Shown in pieces: positions 17,911 through 26,595 of a DNA stretch of 64,000 nucleotides. The notes under the pieces are model-generated. The model made no database searches and was not told the DNA's origin. It was given only the letters and a program-made list of their open reading frames with translations. The stretch lies in the NCBI RefSeq assembly GCF_019334305.1, contig NZ_JAHWGH010000013.1:61527-125526 (forward strand). Reading direction: 5' to 3'. Source of the stretch: Rossellomorea orangium. GTDB taxonomy: Bacteria; Bacillota; Bacilli; Bacillales; Bacillaceae_B. Position 1 is the stretch's first letter. Each line of letters opens with the position of its first letter. Position numbers and translations under genes: made by a program.

Positions 17911-19092
17911 TTACCAAATCATTTCTGCCCATTCAGGATGATCTATGAATGGATTTCGGTTACCTTGATATTGTTCAAAGATAATATTATTCCTGCGGAT
18001 TTCCCTTGCATCCACCGGATCTTGTTCATTCCACTCCAGAAGCACAGACATTTTACCCATATAAGGAGCGCTTCCGTTGTTGACGTTATTATTCAGCTCT
18101 AAATCCACTTCCCCATTATCTCCTTCATAACGGACATCCATGTAGAAGATCATTCGTGCAACATCGCCTTTCACTTCATCACGTGGCTCCCACGAATCGC
18201 TGTCATAGTAGTTGCCTGGTGCTTCTGTCTGCTCGTTACCACCATTGTCAAAGTCAAGATTTCCTCTCGTGGAGTTGACCGTAACATCCGTCGGTCTCAA
18301 ATGATGGAGGTCCGTCCCTGGACCCTGTGCCGTCCCGAAGTCTCCGTGGGATTTGGCCCAGACGTGCTCCCGATTCCAGTCGTTCACCCCGCCACCGTTA
18401 GTCGTTTTGGATTGGGAACGGCCTGAGTAAAGGAGAATGACATTATTGGGATTGTTCGGATCTTCGTCCGTGTTTCGCAATGCTCCCCATACAGCATCAT
18501 AGGATAGGGTCTGATGATCGTCAATGATGTTATGTAGTGCCGTTTTCAAGGCATCACCAGTTTTGCCTTCCGCTGCGTTGTAATACTCTTCATAAGCCGG
18601 GGGATCCGTAGGTTCTGTTGGAGGATCTGTCGGATCGGTGTCACCATCTTCCACTGATTCAAAAGCTGATGTCGATTTCACTCCCGGGTGGGAGAAGTAG
18701 GCTGACAAGCTTCCCGTCACTTTGATCTTTTTACCCATTAAACCCGGGTTACTTTGCAGGCCAAAGCTTGAACGATAAGAAGAAGGAATTTGAACATAAA
18801 CCATCTGATTCGTATTGGCTTCTGATGGTGATGCCGCTAATGCCAGTGCATAATCGTTCGGAAAGTTATTTGTGACAACAGAGGACGTTGAGGTTGGCTG
18901 TCCGACCACATATCCTTCAACAGACTGAGTTGAACCATTCTGATTTGAAATCGCCTGATCTACTGTATAAGGGGAGCTCCAAGTTCCGCTTCCCGCCGCA
19001 CTCATTTGAGTTGGTGATACCTGGCTGCACGCGATCGTAAAAAGAAATACAATAGCAAAAATACCAATGACTTTCTTGTGTACAAATTTCAA
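17911..19092 (-). CDS. Secreted endonuclease I-type nuclease with N-terminal OB-like domain
   Basis: The 393-residue protein has an N-terminal signal sequence (KKVIGIFAIVFLFTIAC). The Cys in FTIAC could be a weak lipobox, so lipoprotein anchoring is possible. Residues about 35-145 look like the DUF6359/OB-like domain, followed by a DPTDPPTEPTDPP linker. The nuclease part (about 165-393) has DWNREHVWAKSHGDFG and DLHHLRPTDVTVNSTRGN, the His/Asn core of endonuclease I proteins such as B. subtilis Bsn. It probably degrades extracellular RNA or DNA. It sits alone between two terminators. Confidence 0.85.
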   Translation of the reverse strand: MKFVHKKVIGIFAIVFLFTIACSQVSPTQMSAAGSGTWSSPYTVDQAISNQNGSTQSVEGYVVGQPTSTSSVVTNNFPNDYALALAASPSEANTNQMVYVQIPSSYRSSFGLQSNPGLMGKKIKVTGSLSAYFSHPGVKSTSAFESVEDGDTDPTDPPTEPTDPPAYEEYYNAAEGKTGDALKTALHNIIDDHQTLSYDAVWGALRNTDEDPNNPNNVILLYSGRSQSKTTNGGGVNDWNREHVWAKSHGDFGTAQGPGTDLHHLRPTDVTVNSTRGNLDFDNGGNEQTEAPGNYYDSDSWEPRDEVKGDVARMIFYMDVRYEGDNGEVDLELNNNVNNGSAPYMGKMSVLLEWNEQDPVDAREIRRNNIIFEQYQGNRNPFIDHPEWAEMIW

Positions 19093-19244
19093 ACTGCTTC
19101 GCCTCCTTTAAATACATTACACATTTAGCGTACATTAACCGTTGTCATAATAGGGTAAATTTTTTGTAAATAAGGGAAAATGAGTCTAATTTCACATATT
19201 TTGTGCCATGGAAGCGGAGAGTATTTCACTTATTTCCCTAACGT

Positions 19245-19280
19245 AAAAAAGCACCCGCCCATATAAGGACCGGTACTTTC
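19245..19280 (-). terminator. Terminator of the importer/thiolase operon
   Basis: On the minus strand AAAGTACCGGTCC pairs with GGGCGGGTGCTTT (one mismatch, some G-U pairs), followed by a T run. It directly follows the thiolase gene. Confidence 0.75.
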
Positions 19281-19284
19281 CATA

Positions 19285-20463
19285 CTACATTCCCTCTATT
19301 AAAACGGATGCCCCCATGCCTCCGCCCACACATAATGACGCAATTCCCTTCTTCAATTCCCGGCGTTTCATTTCATGCAGTAATGACACAACAAGGCGGG
19401 CACCTGTACAGCCGACGGGATGTCCAATGCTGATGCCGCTTCCATTCACATTGACCTTCTCACGGTCCAGACCAAGCTCTTTTTCCACCGCTAAATATTG
19501 GGCTGCGAACGCTTCGTTGATCTCAAATAAATCGATGTCATCCAGAGACCAGTTTTCCGTCATATGTAAGCCTTTTTGAATGGCCGGAACCGGACCGATT
19601 CCCATCACTTTGGGATCGACGCCTGTTACTGAGTATCCTACGATTCTTCCGAGGGGCTCGAGTCCTCTTTTTTTTGCTTCTTCTTCACTCATTAAGATGA
19701 GTGCCGCTCCACCGTCATTCAAGCTGGATGAATTTCCCGCAGTGACGGACCCGTCTTCACGAAACGCAGGTTTTAGTTTTTGCAACTTGCCAATCTCCAG
19801 TCCTGCCCGGGGACTTTCATCCCGATCAATGACTTTCTCGCCTTTGCGCTCTTTAACCGTTAGGGGAACTATCTGCGAATCAAAGTACCCGTGTTCCAAT
19901 GCGTTCACTGCACGTTGGTGGCTTAATACCGCATACTCATCCTGTTCTTCACGGGAGATCGAATGGATTTCTGCCAGATTTTCAGCGGTTTCCCCCATCA
20001 TGATGCCATGGATGGGATCTTCGAGCACCTCCCAAACGGAATCCCGGATTTCCCCGTGTTGAAGCCTTTGACCGAAGCGGTGCTGTTTAAGAATATAAGG
20101 ACTGGAACTCATCGCTTCCACACCGCCGGCAAGAACGATATCGGATAAGCCCGTCTGAATTTGCATGGCTGCAGAAATGATGGCCTGCATGCCGCTTGCA
20201 CATTGGCGCTGGATCGTAAATCCTGTCGTCGTGTCGTCAAAGTCTGCGAGTAGTGCAGCGGTTCTTGCCGTATTCGGCTGATCGGTCCTTTGGATGCAAT
20301 GCCCAAGGATCACTTCATCGATATCACCGGCTGATAACCCGCTTTCTTTCGCCGCCTCTTTCATGACAGGTACGATCAAGTCTGTCGGAAGAAGCTCTTT
20401 GAATGCTCCTCCGAATGCTCCAACCGGCGTACGAAAAGCCGATGTAATGACTACGTTTCTCAT
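19285..20463 (-). CDS. Thiolase (acetyl-CoA C-acetyltransferase family)
   Basis: The 392-residue enzyme begins MRNVVITSAFRTPVGAFGGA. The nucleophilic Cys is in RQCASGMQ (about residue 88), the His in SGISIGHPVGCTGARLV and the second Cys in CVGGGMGAS, so all catalytic residues are present. It either cleaves 3-ketoacyl-CoA or condenses two acetyl-CoA. An in-frame ATG at 20484 lies upstream, but 20463 follows a GGAAGTGA site and matches the usual N-terminus. It is the last gene of the operon; the SDR gene ends 25 bp upstream. Confidence 0.92.
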   Translation of the reverse strand: MRNVVITSAFRTPVGAFGGAFKELLPTDLIVPVMKEAAKESGLSAGDIDEVILGHCIQRTDQPNTARTAALLADFDDTTTGFTIQRQCASGMQAIISAAMQIQTGLSDIVLAGGVEAMSSSPYILKQHRFGQRLQHGEIRDSVWEVLEDPIHGIMMGETAENLAEIHSISREEQDEYAVLSHQRAVNALEHGYFDSQIVPLTVKERKGEKVIDRDESPRAGLEIGKLQKLKPAFREDGSVTAGNSSSLNDGGAALILMSEEEAKKRGLEPLGRIVGYSVTGVDPKVMGIGPVPAIQKGLHMTENWSLDDIDLFEINEAFAAQYLAVEKELGLDREKVNVNGSGISIGHPVGCTGARLVVSLLHEMKRRELKKGIASLCVGGGMGASVLIEGM

Positions 20464-20488
20464 CTTATCACTTCCCTTTCTCATCGAA

Positions 20489-21232
20489 TTACATCATGAT
20501 CCCACCGTCAACATGGAGGACGGTGCCATTCACATAGTCACTGTCGTCTGATGCGAGATACAAGTAAGCCTTTGCGATATCATCCGGTCTTCCCAATCTC
20601 CCCAGAGGGATCATCGTTTTCATTTGATCAATGACTTTTTCAGGAACAGCTGCCACCATGCCTGTCTCGGTAAAACCGGGTGCGACTGCGTTGACATTGA
20701 TTCCTTTGCGACCCAATTCTTTTGCCCAGGTTTTCGTCATCCCAACAACTGCCGCTTTTGTTGCAGCATAGTTTGTTTGTCCGACGTTTCCATATACCCC
20801 GCTGACTGAAGAGGTGTTGATGATCTTACCTTTCCCCTGATCGATCAGGTGGGGCAGGACCGCCTGGGTACAGTTGAATACACCCGTCAAATTGACATCC
20901 AGTACTTTCTGAAAATCTTCGGGCGAAAGCTTATGGAGCATACCGTCCCTTGTAATGCCGGCATTATTGATTAATATATCGATCTTGCCAAATCGATCTT
21001 TTACTGCTTCAACAAAAGAATTGACAGAAGCACGGTCAGCTACATCGCCTTGAAAGAAAGCAGCTTTGCCCTTTCCGAGTTCATTCAGTTGACGCGCTTT
21101 TTCTTCTCCGGCCTCCTGATTGAAGTCCACAAGGGCAACATTACACCCTTCATTTACAAACGTACCTGCTGCTGCGTAACCGATTCCATTCGCTGCGCCT
21201 GTGATCAAGGCGACTTTCCCCTCAAGCCTCAT
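20489..21232 (-). CDS. Short-chain dehydrogenase/reductase (FabG/PhaB-like)
   Basis: The 247-residue classical SDR has the cofactor motif TGAANGIGYAAA (about residues 11-22), NNAGITRDG (about 88), catalytic Ser in NTSSVSGVYGN (about 139) and Tyr-x-x-x-Lys in NYAATKAAVVG (about 152). It resembles 3-oxoacyl-ACP or acetoacetyl-CoA reductases. In this operon it could interconvert 3-hydroxyacyl-CoA and 3-ketoacyl-CoA next to the thiolase. Its start overlaps the hydrolase stop by 4 bp, indicating tight coupling. Confidence 0.9.
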   Translation of the reverse strand: MRLEGKVALITGAANGIGYAAAGTFVNEGCNVALVDFNQEAGEEKARQLNELGKGKAAFFQGDVADRASVNSFVEAVKDRFGKIDILINNAGITRDGMLHKLSPEDFQKVLDVNLTGVFNCTQAVLPHLIDQGKGKIINTSSVSGVYGNVGQTNYAATKAAVVGMTKTWAKELGRKGINVNAVAPGFTETGMVAAVPEKVIDQMKTMIPLGRLGRPDDIAKAYLYLASDDSDYVNGTVLHVDGGIMM

Positions 21233-22140
21233 GTTAGTTCCTCCTTCATTTGCAAAAACGATTGGATTTGATGAAGTAATTGATCCAGATCGTCTATGAG
21301 CGGTGAATGCCCACTATTCTTTAATTCTACAAATAAAGCATTTTCTCCTATATCCTCGACAATTTCCTCTGTCATTTCTTTGGTGATGACATAATCCCGG
21401 TCTCCCCTTAACACCAGGACAGGGATGGAAATGGAGCTTGCTTTACCCGTCCCTTCAACGAGGCCGTTGTGAGTATTGCTTATATTGAACGTATTGAGTG
21501 CTTGATAGATATGAGCCAGATTCCGTTGTGTCCTCATGTCATTGATGTATTCTTCATACCGTCCTTCTTCGGGCTCGGCATGGGTGTAAATCAAGGCTTT
21601 CCAGAGACCCCTAAGAAATGACCTGTCATTTTGGTCATACGCCGCTTGTACAGGAATGGTCTTCCCTTTATCCATCATCACTTCATCCACTGTTCGAAGA
21701 CGATTTCCAATATCAGGGGTGCCATCTTCTTTCGTTCCGAAGAATGGATACCCCCTTGTCGAAGCAGAAGCTAATAAAATAAGATTCTTACAGTAATCGG
21801 GGTAGTCAATGACAAATTGCATGGCGACCGCTCCCCCGGTAGACCATCCCATCATTGAGAATCTTTCAAGCCCCATTCCGTCTACCCAGTCCTTCAGGTC
21901 ATCGGACAAATCTCTGATGCCCTCAATCTCCCGATGATAACTTGATTCCCCAAACCCTCTCATATCAACGGCATAAACCTTATACGTTTCTTCCAATCTT
22001 TCAAGTACAACATCCCAATGTTTGGAGGAGGTCATATTTCCATGAACCAGAACGAGAGGGATATGCCCCCCGCTCCTTTCACGATAAGCGAACGTCTCTC
22101 CATTCCCTAGCAATACTTTTTTCAATTGAACCGTTGCCAT
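21229..22140 (-). CDS. Alpha/beta-fold hydrolase
   Basis: The 303-residue protein contains LVHGNMTSSKHWD (oxyanion region), the nucleophile elbow MGWSTGGAVAM (Ser at about residue 112), a likely acid in LRGDRDYV (about 245) and the His in NSGHSPLID (about 280). The triad is therefore complete. It has no signal peptide and is presumably cytoplasmic. In the operon it could hydrolyse an imported ester or release a product from CoA; the substrate is not readable from sequence. Confidence 0.85.
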   Translation of the reverse strand: MATVQLKKVLLGNGETFAYRERSGGHIPLVLVHGNMTSSKHWDVVLERLEETYKVYAVDMRGFGESSYHREIEGIRDLSDDLKDWVDGMGLERFSMMGWSTGGAVAMQFVIDYPDYCKNLILLASASTRGYPFFGTKEDGTPDIGNRLRTVDEVMMDKGKTIPVQAAYDQNDRSFLRGLWKALIYTHAEPEEGRYEEYINDMRTQRNLAHIYQALNTFNISNTHNGLVEGTGKASSISIPVLVLRGDRDYVITKEMTEEIVEDIGENALFVELKNSGHSPLIDDLDQLLHQIQSFLQMKEELT

Positions 22141-22156
22141 ACCATATCCCCCTTAA

Positions 22157-23161
22157 TTATGGATTTCCCCATACGATGGCAGTCGCTCCCCATGCGTACC
22201 CGATCCCCGCACTGACAAGGACCACCAGGTCACCATTCTTCAGCTTCCCTCTTTTTTCTGCCACTTCCAATGATAAAATTTGATCGAATTGACCTATATG
22301 ACCATATTCCTCCAGATAAATGGATTGCTCTTCTGAAAGCCCCAATTCCTTTAATACATAGGCATGGGCGGACCTTTTCATATGCAGCATGGCGACGTAG
22401 GAGATGTCTTTCTCTTCGTATCCACTTTTATATACCGATTCCCGTACTACCTTTAAGAAATGATCCATGGATTTCTGTTCCAGCCTCTTTTTCATTCCTT
22501 CAGGATCGGTCACGTCCAGCTTATATCGATGGAGGGACTTTTCTGTTAAAGGCTCCTTCGTTCCTCCCACAGGGACGATAACGTCTTCTGAAAATGAGCC
22601 GTCGGTGATGATGGCCGTTTCCAATACCGTATTTTTCTTCAGATTTTTTTGTAGGATCATCGCTCCTCCACCTGCTGCCAGGTTGAACATAAAACGGGTC
22701 CTCTCATTCTTGTAATCAATGAAATCAGAGTTACGGTAGCCTCCTGCCAGAAGGACCGTTTTGATGGCAGGATCCATTTCGAGTAAGCTTTTTGCCAGTT
22801 TCATTGCCATGATGGTGGTCCCGCATCGAAGGGAAACATCGAATGCCCATGCATGGTACGCGCCAATTTCCTCCTGTAGCTTGATACCTGCTGTCCAGAG
22901 AGGATATTCTTTATGCTCTTCCCCTACGTATATAATCACATCAATCTCCTTGGGATCGATACCTGCCTTTTCCATGGCTTTTCTTGCAGCCCGAATTCCC
23001 ATGGCACACGTATGATCTTCCGGACCTGGAACCGTTTTCTTTTTGATCCCCATTTTGCTTTCTACAATTTCTAATGGAAGTCCTGCTTTTTCCGCAATTT
23101 CATTACCAGTCATAATGGATGATGGTAAATATACCCCCGTGCTGAGTATTCCGATTGTCAT
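22157..23161 (-). CDS. KAS III-like / thiolase-superfamily condensing enzyme
   Basis: The 334-residue protein has the FabH-type layout: GVYLPSSIMTGNEIAEKAG at the N-terminus and active Cys113 in DVSLRCGTTIMAM. A His in MLHMKRSAH stands where FabH has its HQAN His. The usual FabH Asn region (GNTSAAS) reads YGHIGQFDQILS, so the third catalytic residue may be His. It is probably not the housekeeping FabH; condensation, acyl transfer or thioester hydrolysis are possible. It lies 13 bp after the LivM-type permease gene. Confidence 0.75.
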   Translation of the reverse strand: MTIGILSTGVYLPSSIMTGNEIAEKAGLPLEIVESKMGIKKKTVPGPEDHTCAMGIRAARKAMEKAGIDPKEIDVIIYVGEEHKEYPLWTAGIKLQEEIGAYHAWAFDVSLRCGTTIMAMKLAKSLLEMDPAIKTVLLAGGYRNSDFIDYKNERTRFMFNLAAGGGAMILQKNLKKNTVLETAIITDGSFSEDVIVPVGGTKEPLTEKSLHRYKLDVTDPEGMKKRLEQKSMDHFLKVVRESVYKSGYEEKDISYVAMLHMKRSAHAYVLKELGLSEEQSIYLEEYGHIGQFDQILSLEVAEKRGKLKNGDLVVLVSAGIGYAWGATAIVWGNP

Positions 23162-23174
23162 GAAGATCCTCCCT

Positions 23175-24167
23175 TTAGCTTGCGATGTTTTGCTGTTTGC
23201 TCTCTTCCTTTGCTCGTTTGCTTTTCTTGATTTTTTTGAATGACCCTACAATTCCTGCTGGGAAGAACATAACGGCGAGGATATAAAGGATCCCGAAGAA
23301 AATGATCCATCGTTCAAAAATCGGATATGTTTTGGCGAGTTCGGTCAGAAAGTGGTGGGCAAACTCAATCAACCCTGCCCCGACAATCGGTCCGATGAGT
23401 GTCCCCACACCACCGATAATGGTCATCAATAATGCATCAAGGGTCACATCCATGGTGAATACACTGGTGTTAACGAATCGCAAGGACAGTCCATACAAAG
23501 AACCGGCGAGGCTTGCCGTCACGCCCGCTATCACACTTGCTAATATTTTGTAATGTAGAACCTGGTATCCAATCGATTCCACTCTCTGCTCGTTCTCCCT
23601 TATCGCCTGGAGGACGGAGCCTGCCGGAGAATGGGTGAATCTCTTTAATAATAGAAAGATCATGACCATGACACCAAGACAGATGAAGTAAAAGACTAGA
23701 CGGTCCTTCATCAAATCCGGTGTCCGAAAAGTGAATCCATCATTACCAAACGTCAGACTCCTCCACTTTTCCGCACCGACGAGGAACAATCCTGCAAATG
23801 CAAGGGTCAGCATGGCATAGAAGTGACTTTTGAGGCGCAGCGTCAGGAGTCCGACGATATAGCTGACGGCTCCCGCTATGACCGATGCGACCAAGATGGA
23901 AACGGCGAGCCAAAACATGGTAGGCTCCATTCGATCGAGAAAGATGCCGGTGGAATAAGCTCCGATTCCGAAAAACATGGCATGCCCAAAGGAAACGATC
24001 CCTGTATAACCTAGAAGGAGGTCATAGCTCATGGCGAAGATGCCAAAGATGAATATCTGGGTCAGGAGAATCAGCATGCTCCTCGAATCGTTAAATAAAG
24101 GGTAGACAATTAAAATGGCTAATGTCATTCCTAAAACTGCGTGTGACCTAACTTTGAGAATCTTCAT
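23175..24167 (-). CDS. ABC importer permease, LivM type
   Basis: The 330-residue polytopic protein has the LivM-type motifs SYDLLLGYTGIVSFGHAMFFGIGAY and ENEQRVESIGYQVLHYK, the cytoplasmic loop that contacts the ATPases. About ten hydrophobic segments are visible, with a basic C-terminus. The family (hydrophobic amino-acid uptake, HAAT) also imports amides, urea and aromatic or aliphatic acids, so amino-acid specificity should not be assumed. It lies 4 bp after the LivH-type gene. Confidence 0.9.
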   Translation of the reverse strand: MKILKVRSHAVLGMTLAILIVYPLFNDSRSMLILLTQIFIFGIFAMSYDLLLGYTGIVSFGHAMFFGIGAYSTGIFLDRMEPTMFWLAVSILVASVIAGAVSYIVGLLTLRLKSHFYAMLTLAFAGLFLVGAEKWRSLTFGNDGFTFRTPDLMKDRLVFYFICLGVMVMIFLLLKRFTHSPAGSVLQAIRENEQRVESIGYQVLHYKILASVIAGVTASLAGSLYGLSLRFVNTSVFTMDVTLDALLMTIIGGVGTLIGPIVGAGLIEFAHHFLTELAKTYPIFERWIIFFGILYILAVMFFPAGIVGSFKKIKKSKRAKEESKQQNIAS

Positions 24168-24171
24168 ATCC

Positions 24172-25041
24172 TCACCCCTTTACTGTGAATAATCCTTGTG
24201 GTCTGAATATGAGTACGAGTGCCATTAAGATCATATTCACGGCCAGGGATAGCTCCGGGACATAATACGTCATGAATGATCCTGACAATCCCACAAGGAT
24301 TGCCGCGAATAATGAACCCGGAAAGCTTCCCATCCCCCCAATCACCACGACAATGAAGGCGAGGATCGCGAACTCCATGCCCATTTCGGCATAAATCACA
24401 CCTGAATACGGCGCAAGTAAGATCCCACCAAGGGCAGCCAGTGCTGACCCGACCGTGAATACGTACAAGAATACTTTTTTGATATTGATTCCAAAGGATT
24501 CGACCATTTCTTTATTCATGACCCCTGCCCTGACAATCAATCCAATCCTTGTTTTATTCAAAATCAGCTGAACAATCGTAAAAACCAAAAATCCTATAAT
24601 GATGATGAAGATACGATATTTAATGACGATGATGTCCCCAATTGAAAAGCTTCCCGCTAGATAGTCAGGTGCTGTGGCCGATAACTGATTCGGTCCCCAC
24701 ACCACTTTCAGTAATTCAGACAGAACAAGCATAAATCCAAGGGTAATCAGGATTTGCTGTACATGGTTTCCGTACACAGGCTGTATGATGAATTTCTCCG
24801 TCACAAAACCTAATACCAATCCTGTCGCGACGGCCCCGATGATGCCGATGACAAAACTCCCAGTCACGGTATAAACCCAAACACCACTGTATGCCCCCCA
24901 TGCGAATAATCCTCCATGGGCAAAATTCAAAACATCCATCAATCCGAAAATGAGCGTCAATCCTGCTGCCAGCAAAAAGATCAGCATCCCTGTCGCCAAT
25001 CCATTCAGTGCCAGATTAATGATGAGGTCCATCCCATTCAC
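24172..25041 (-). CDS. ABC importer permease, LivH type
   Basis: The 289-residue membrane protein has the LivH-type N-terminal pattern LNGLATGMLIFLLAAGLTLIFGLMDVLNFAHGG in overlapping pieces, and RAGVMNKEMVESFGINIKK, the coupling loop. About eight hydrophobic segments are visible. It should pair with the LivM-type permease to form the channel of the importer. It lies 3 bp after the LivF-type ATPase gene. Confidence 0.9.
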   Translation of the reverse strand: MNGMDLIINLALNGLATGMLIFLLAAGLTLIFGLMDVLNFAHGGLFAWGAYSGVWVYTVTGSFVIGIIGAVATGLVLGFVTEKFIIQPVYGNHVQQILITLGFMLVLSELLKVVWGPNQLSATAPDYLAGSFSIGDIIVIKYRIFIIIIGFLVFTIVQLILNKTRIGLIVRAGVMNKEMVESFGINIKKVFLYVFTVGSALAALGGILLAPYSGVIYAEMGMEFAILAFIVVVIGGMGSFPGSLFAAILVGLSGSFMTYYVPELSLAVNMILMALVLIFRPQGLFTVKG

Positions 25042-25044
25042 TCC

Positions 25045-25755
25045 TCACGCAATTCCTAAATATTTCTTTTTCAACTCTTCATCTTTCACCAATGACTTCA
25101 TCTGTCCATCGTGAACGGTTGTTCCATCATCGATAATATAGAAACGGTCCCCGACCCCGCTCGCCATCAAAAAATTCTGCTCTACAAGAAGGATTGTCGT
25201 TCTTTCCTTCATTTCTTCAATGGAACGCATGACTTTCTCGACGACGATCGGAGCGAGACCCTTACTCGGTTCATCAATCAAAATAAGATCGTTATGATTT
25301 AAATACGCCCGTGCGATGGAAAGCATCTGCTTCTGTCCTCCGCTTAAGTTCCCCCCTGCTTTCTTCCAGAACTTCTTTAAATCAGGAAACAGATCAATGA
25401 TCCAATTCATTCGATCCTCCGTCTCTTGATCCCGGCTTCTCATGGCCACCTTCATATTTTCCTCCACCGTGAGGTCCCCGAATATCCCTTGATCTTCAGG
25501 AACATAACCAATTCCTTTACCAGCTACTTTAAAGGTAGGAAGCCCATTGATCTCCTCACCTTTATAGATGACTCTACCTGACGATGGGGGAGTCAGGCCC
25601 ATGATGCTCCGGAGACTGGTGGTTTTGCCCGCTCCGTTCCTCCCGAGAAGTACGGTTACTTCCCCCTTTTTCACTTCAAAGGAAACACCTTGAAGTATGT
25701 GATACTGTCCGATATACGTTTCAATCCCCTCTACTTTAAGCAGTGTGCTCATCAT
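25045..25755 (-). CDS. ABC importer ATPase, LivF type
   Basis: The 236-residue ATPase has Walker A GRNGAGKTTS (about residue 36), the signature LSGGQKQMLSIARAYL and Walker B LILIDEPSKGLAP, typical of LivF. A longer frame begins at 25791, but tandem ATGs at 25755 and 25752 follow a GGGGGG ribosome binding site. This start overlaps the LivG-type gene by 20 bp, which is common for coupled ATPase pairs. It powers import with LivG at the cytoplasmic face. Confidence 0.9.
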   Translation of the reverse strand: MMSTLLKVEGIETYIGQYHILQGVSFEVKKGEVTVLLGRNGAGKTTSLRSIMGLTPPSSGRVIYKGEEINGLPTFKVAGKGIGYVPEDQGIFGDLTVEENMKVAMRSRDQETEDRMNWIIDLFPDLKKFWKKAGGNLSGGQKQMLSIARAYLNHNDLILIDEPSKGLAPIVVEKVMRSIEEMKERTTILLVEQNFLMASGVGDRFYIIDDGTTVHDGQMKSLVKDEELKKKYLGIA

Positions 25756-26509
25756 AAAGTCCCCCCAGATAAGCCGATTGGACCTGCTCATTTTTCATGA
25801 TTTCCTTCGGATGATCGTCAGCGAGCAGTCTCCCATTGAATAACACCATGATACTGTCTGACAAATCCATGATCATATCCATTTTGTGTTCAATGAGGAC
25901 GATGGTCTTCGTTCCTTGGGATTTGATGGTCCGGATCACTTCCAAGATCTGCGGCACTTCCTCAAGAGACATGCCGGCAGTCGGCTCATCCAAAAGTAAG
26001 ATTTCCGTATCCAGTGCAAGCAGCATGGCGATTTCAAGCTTTCTTTTTTCTCCGTGGGCTAGATTGGCTGCAAGGGAGTCTGCTTTATTCGAAAGCAATA
26101 CCAGTTTCAACAAGTCATGCGATTCGCTGATCATATCCCTGAATGCTTTGATATTCCGATGCATTACGTAGCGGATTCCCCGTTTGGACTGAACAGCCAA
26201 CCTCACATTCTCTAAAACTGTTAAATTCGGAAACACATTCGTCATTTGAAAGGAACGGCCGACACCCAGGCGGGCGCGTTTTGTCGGTGATAACCCCGTA
26301 ATTTTCTTTCCTTTGAGAAAAACATCGCCAACCGTAGGCTTTAACTGACCGCTCAATAGATTAAAAAGCGTCGTTTTTCCAGCGCCATTGGGTCCGATGA
26401 TAGATTTGAATTCCTTTTCAGGTACAGAGAACGTCACATCATCAACGGCAGTATGACCACCAAACGTAATACTCAGATTCTTGGTTTCTAATATACTCAA
26501 GTTCTTCAC
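25736..26509 (-). CDS. ABC importer ATPase, LivG type
   Basis: The 257-residue ATPase has Walker A IGPNGAGKTTLFNLLSG (about residue 37), the LivG-type signature LAHGEKRKLEIAMLLA and Walker B ILLLDEPTAGMS. The C-terminal tail with HPKEIM and VQSAYLGG is typical for LivG. It should form the ATPase heterodimer with the LivF-type protein. It is separated from the binding-protein gene by an 86-bp gap with a stem-loop. Confidence 0.9.
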   Translation of the reverse strand: MKNLSILETKNLSITFGGHTAVDDVTFSVPEKEFKSIIGPNGAGKTTLFNLLSGQLKPTVGDVFLKGKKITGLSPTKRARLGVGRSFQMTNVFPNLTVLENVRLAVQSKRGIRYVMHRNIKAFRDMISESHDLLKLVLLSNKADSLAANLAHGEKRKLEIAMLLALDTEILLLDEPTAGMSLEEVPQILEVIRTIKSQGTKTIVLIEHKMDMIMDLSDSIMVLFNGRLLADDHPKEIMKNEQVQSAYLGGLYDEHTA

Positions 26510-26529
26510 CCCGTTCTGATTTCATGAAA

Positions 26530-26576
26530 GGGGCTGACTGTGAACATAGTGCCGAAACACCATGTCAGTCACCCCC
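26530..26576 (-). other. Stem-loop between binding-protein gene and ATPase genes
   Basis: GGGGCTGACTG and CAGTCACCCCC form an imperfect stem around a 25-base loop. The following T tract on the minus strand is weak. It could be a partial terminator or processing site that lets the binding protein be made in excess over the permease, a common arrangement in ABC operons. Confidence 0.5.
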
Positions 26577-26595
26577 TTCTTTCTTTATATACTAA

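Noticed and set aside
19580..20062. 160-codon plus-strand ORF opposite the thiolase
   Set aside because: It is a shadow of a gene with all thiolase catalytic motifs on the other strand.
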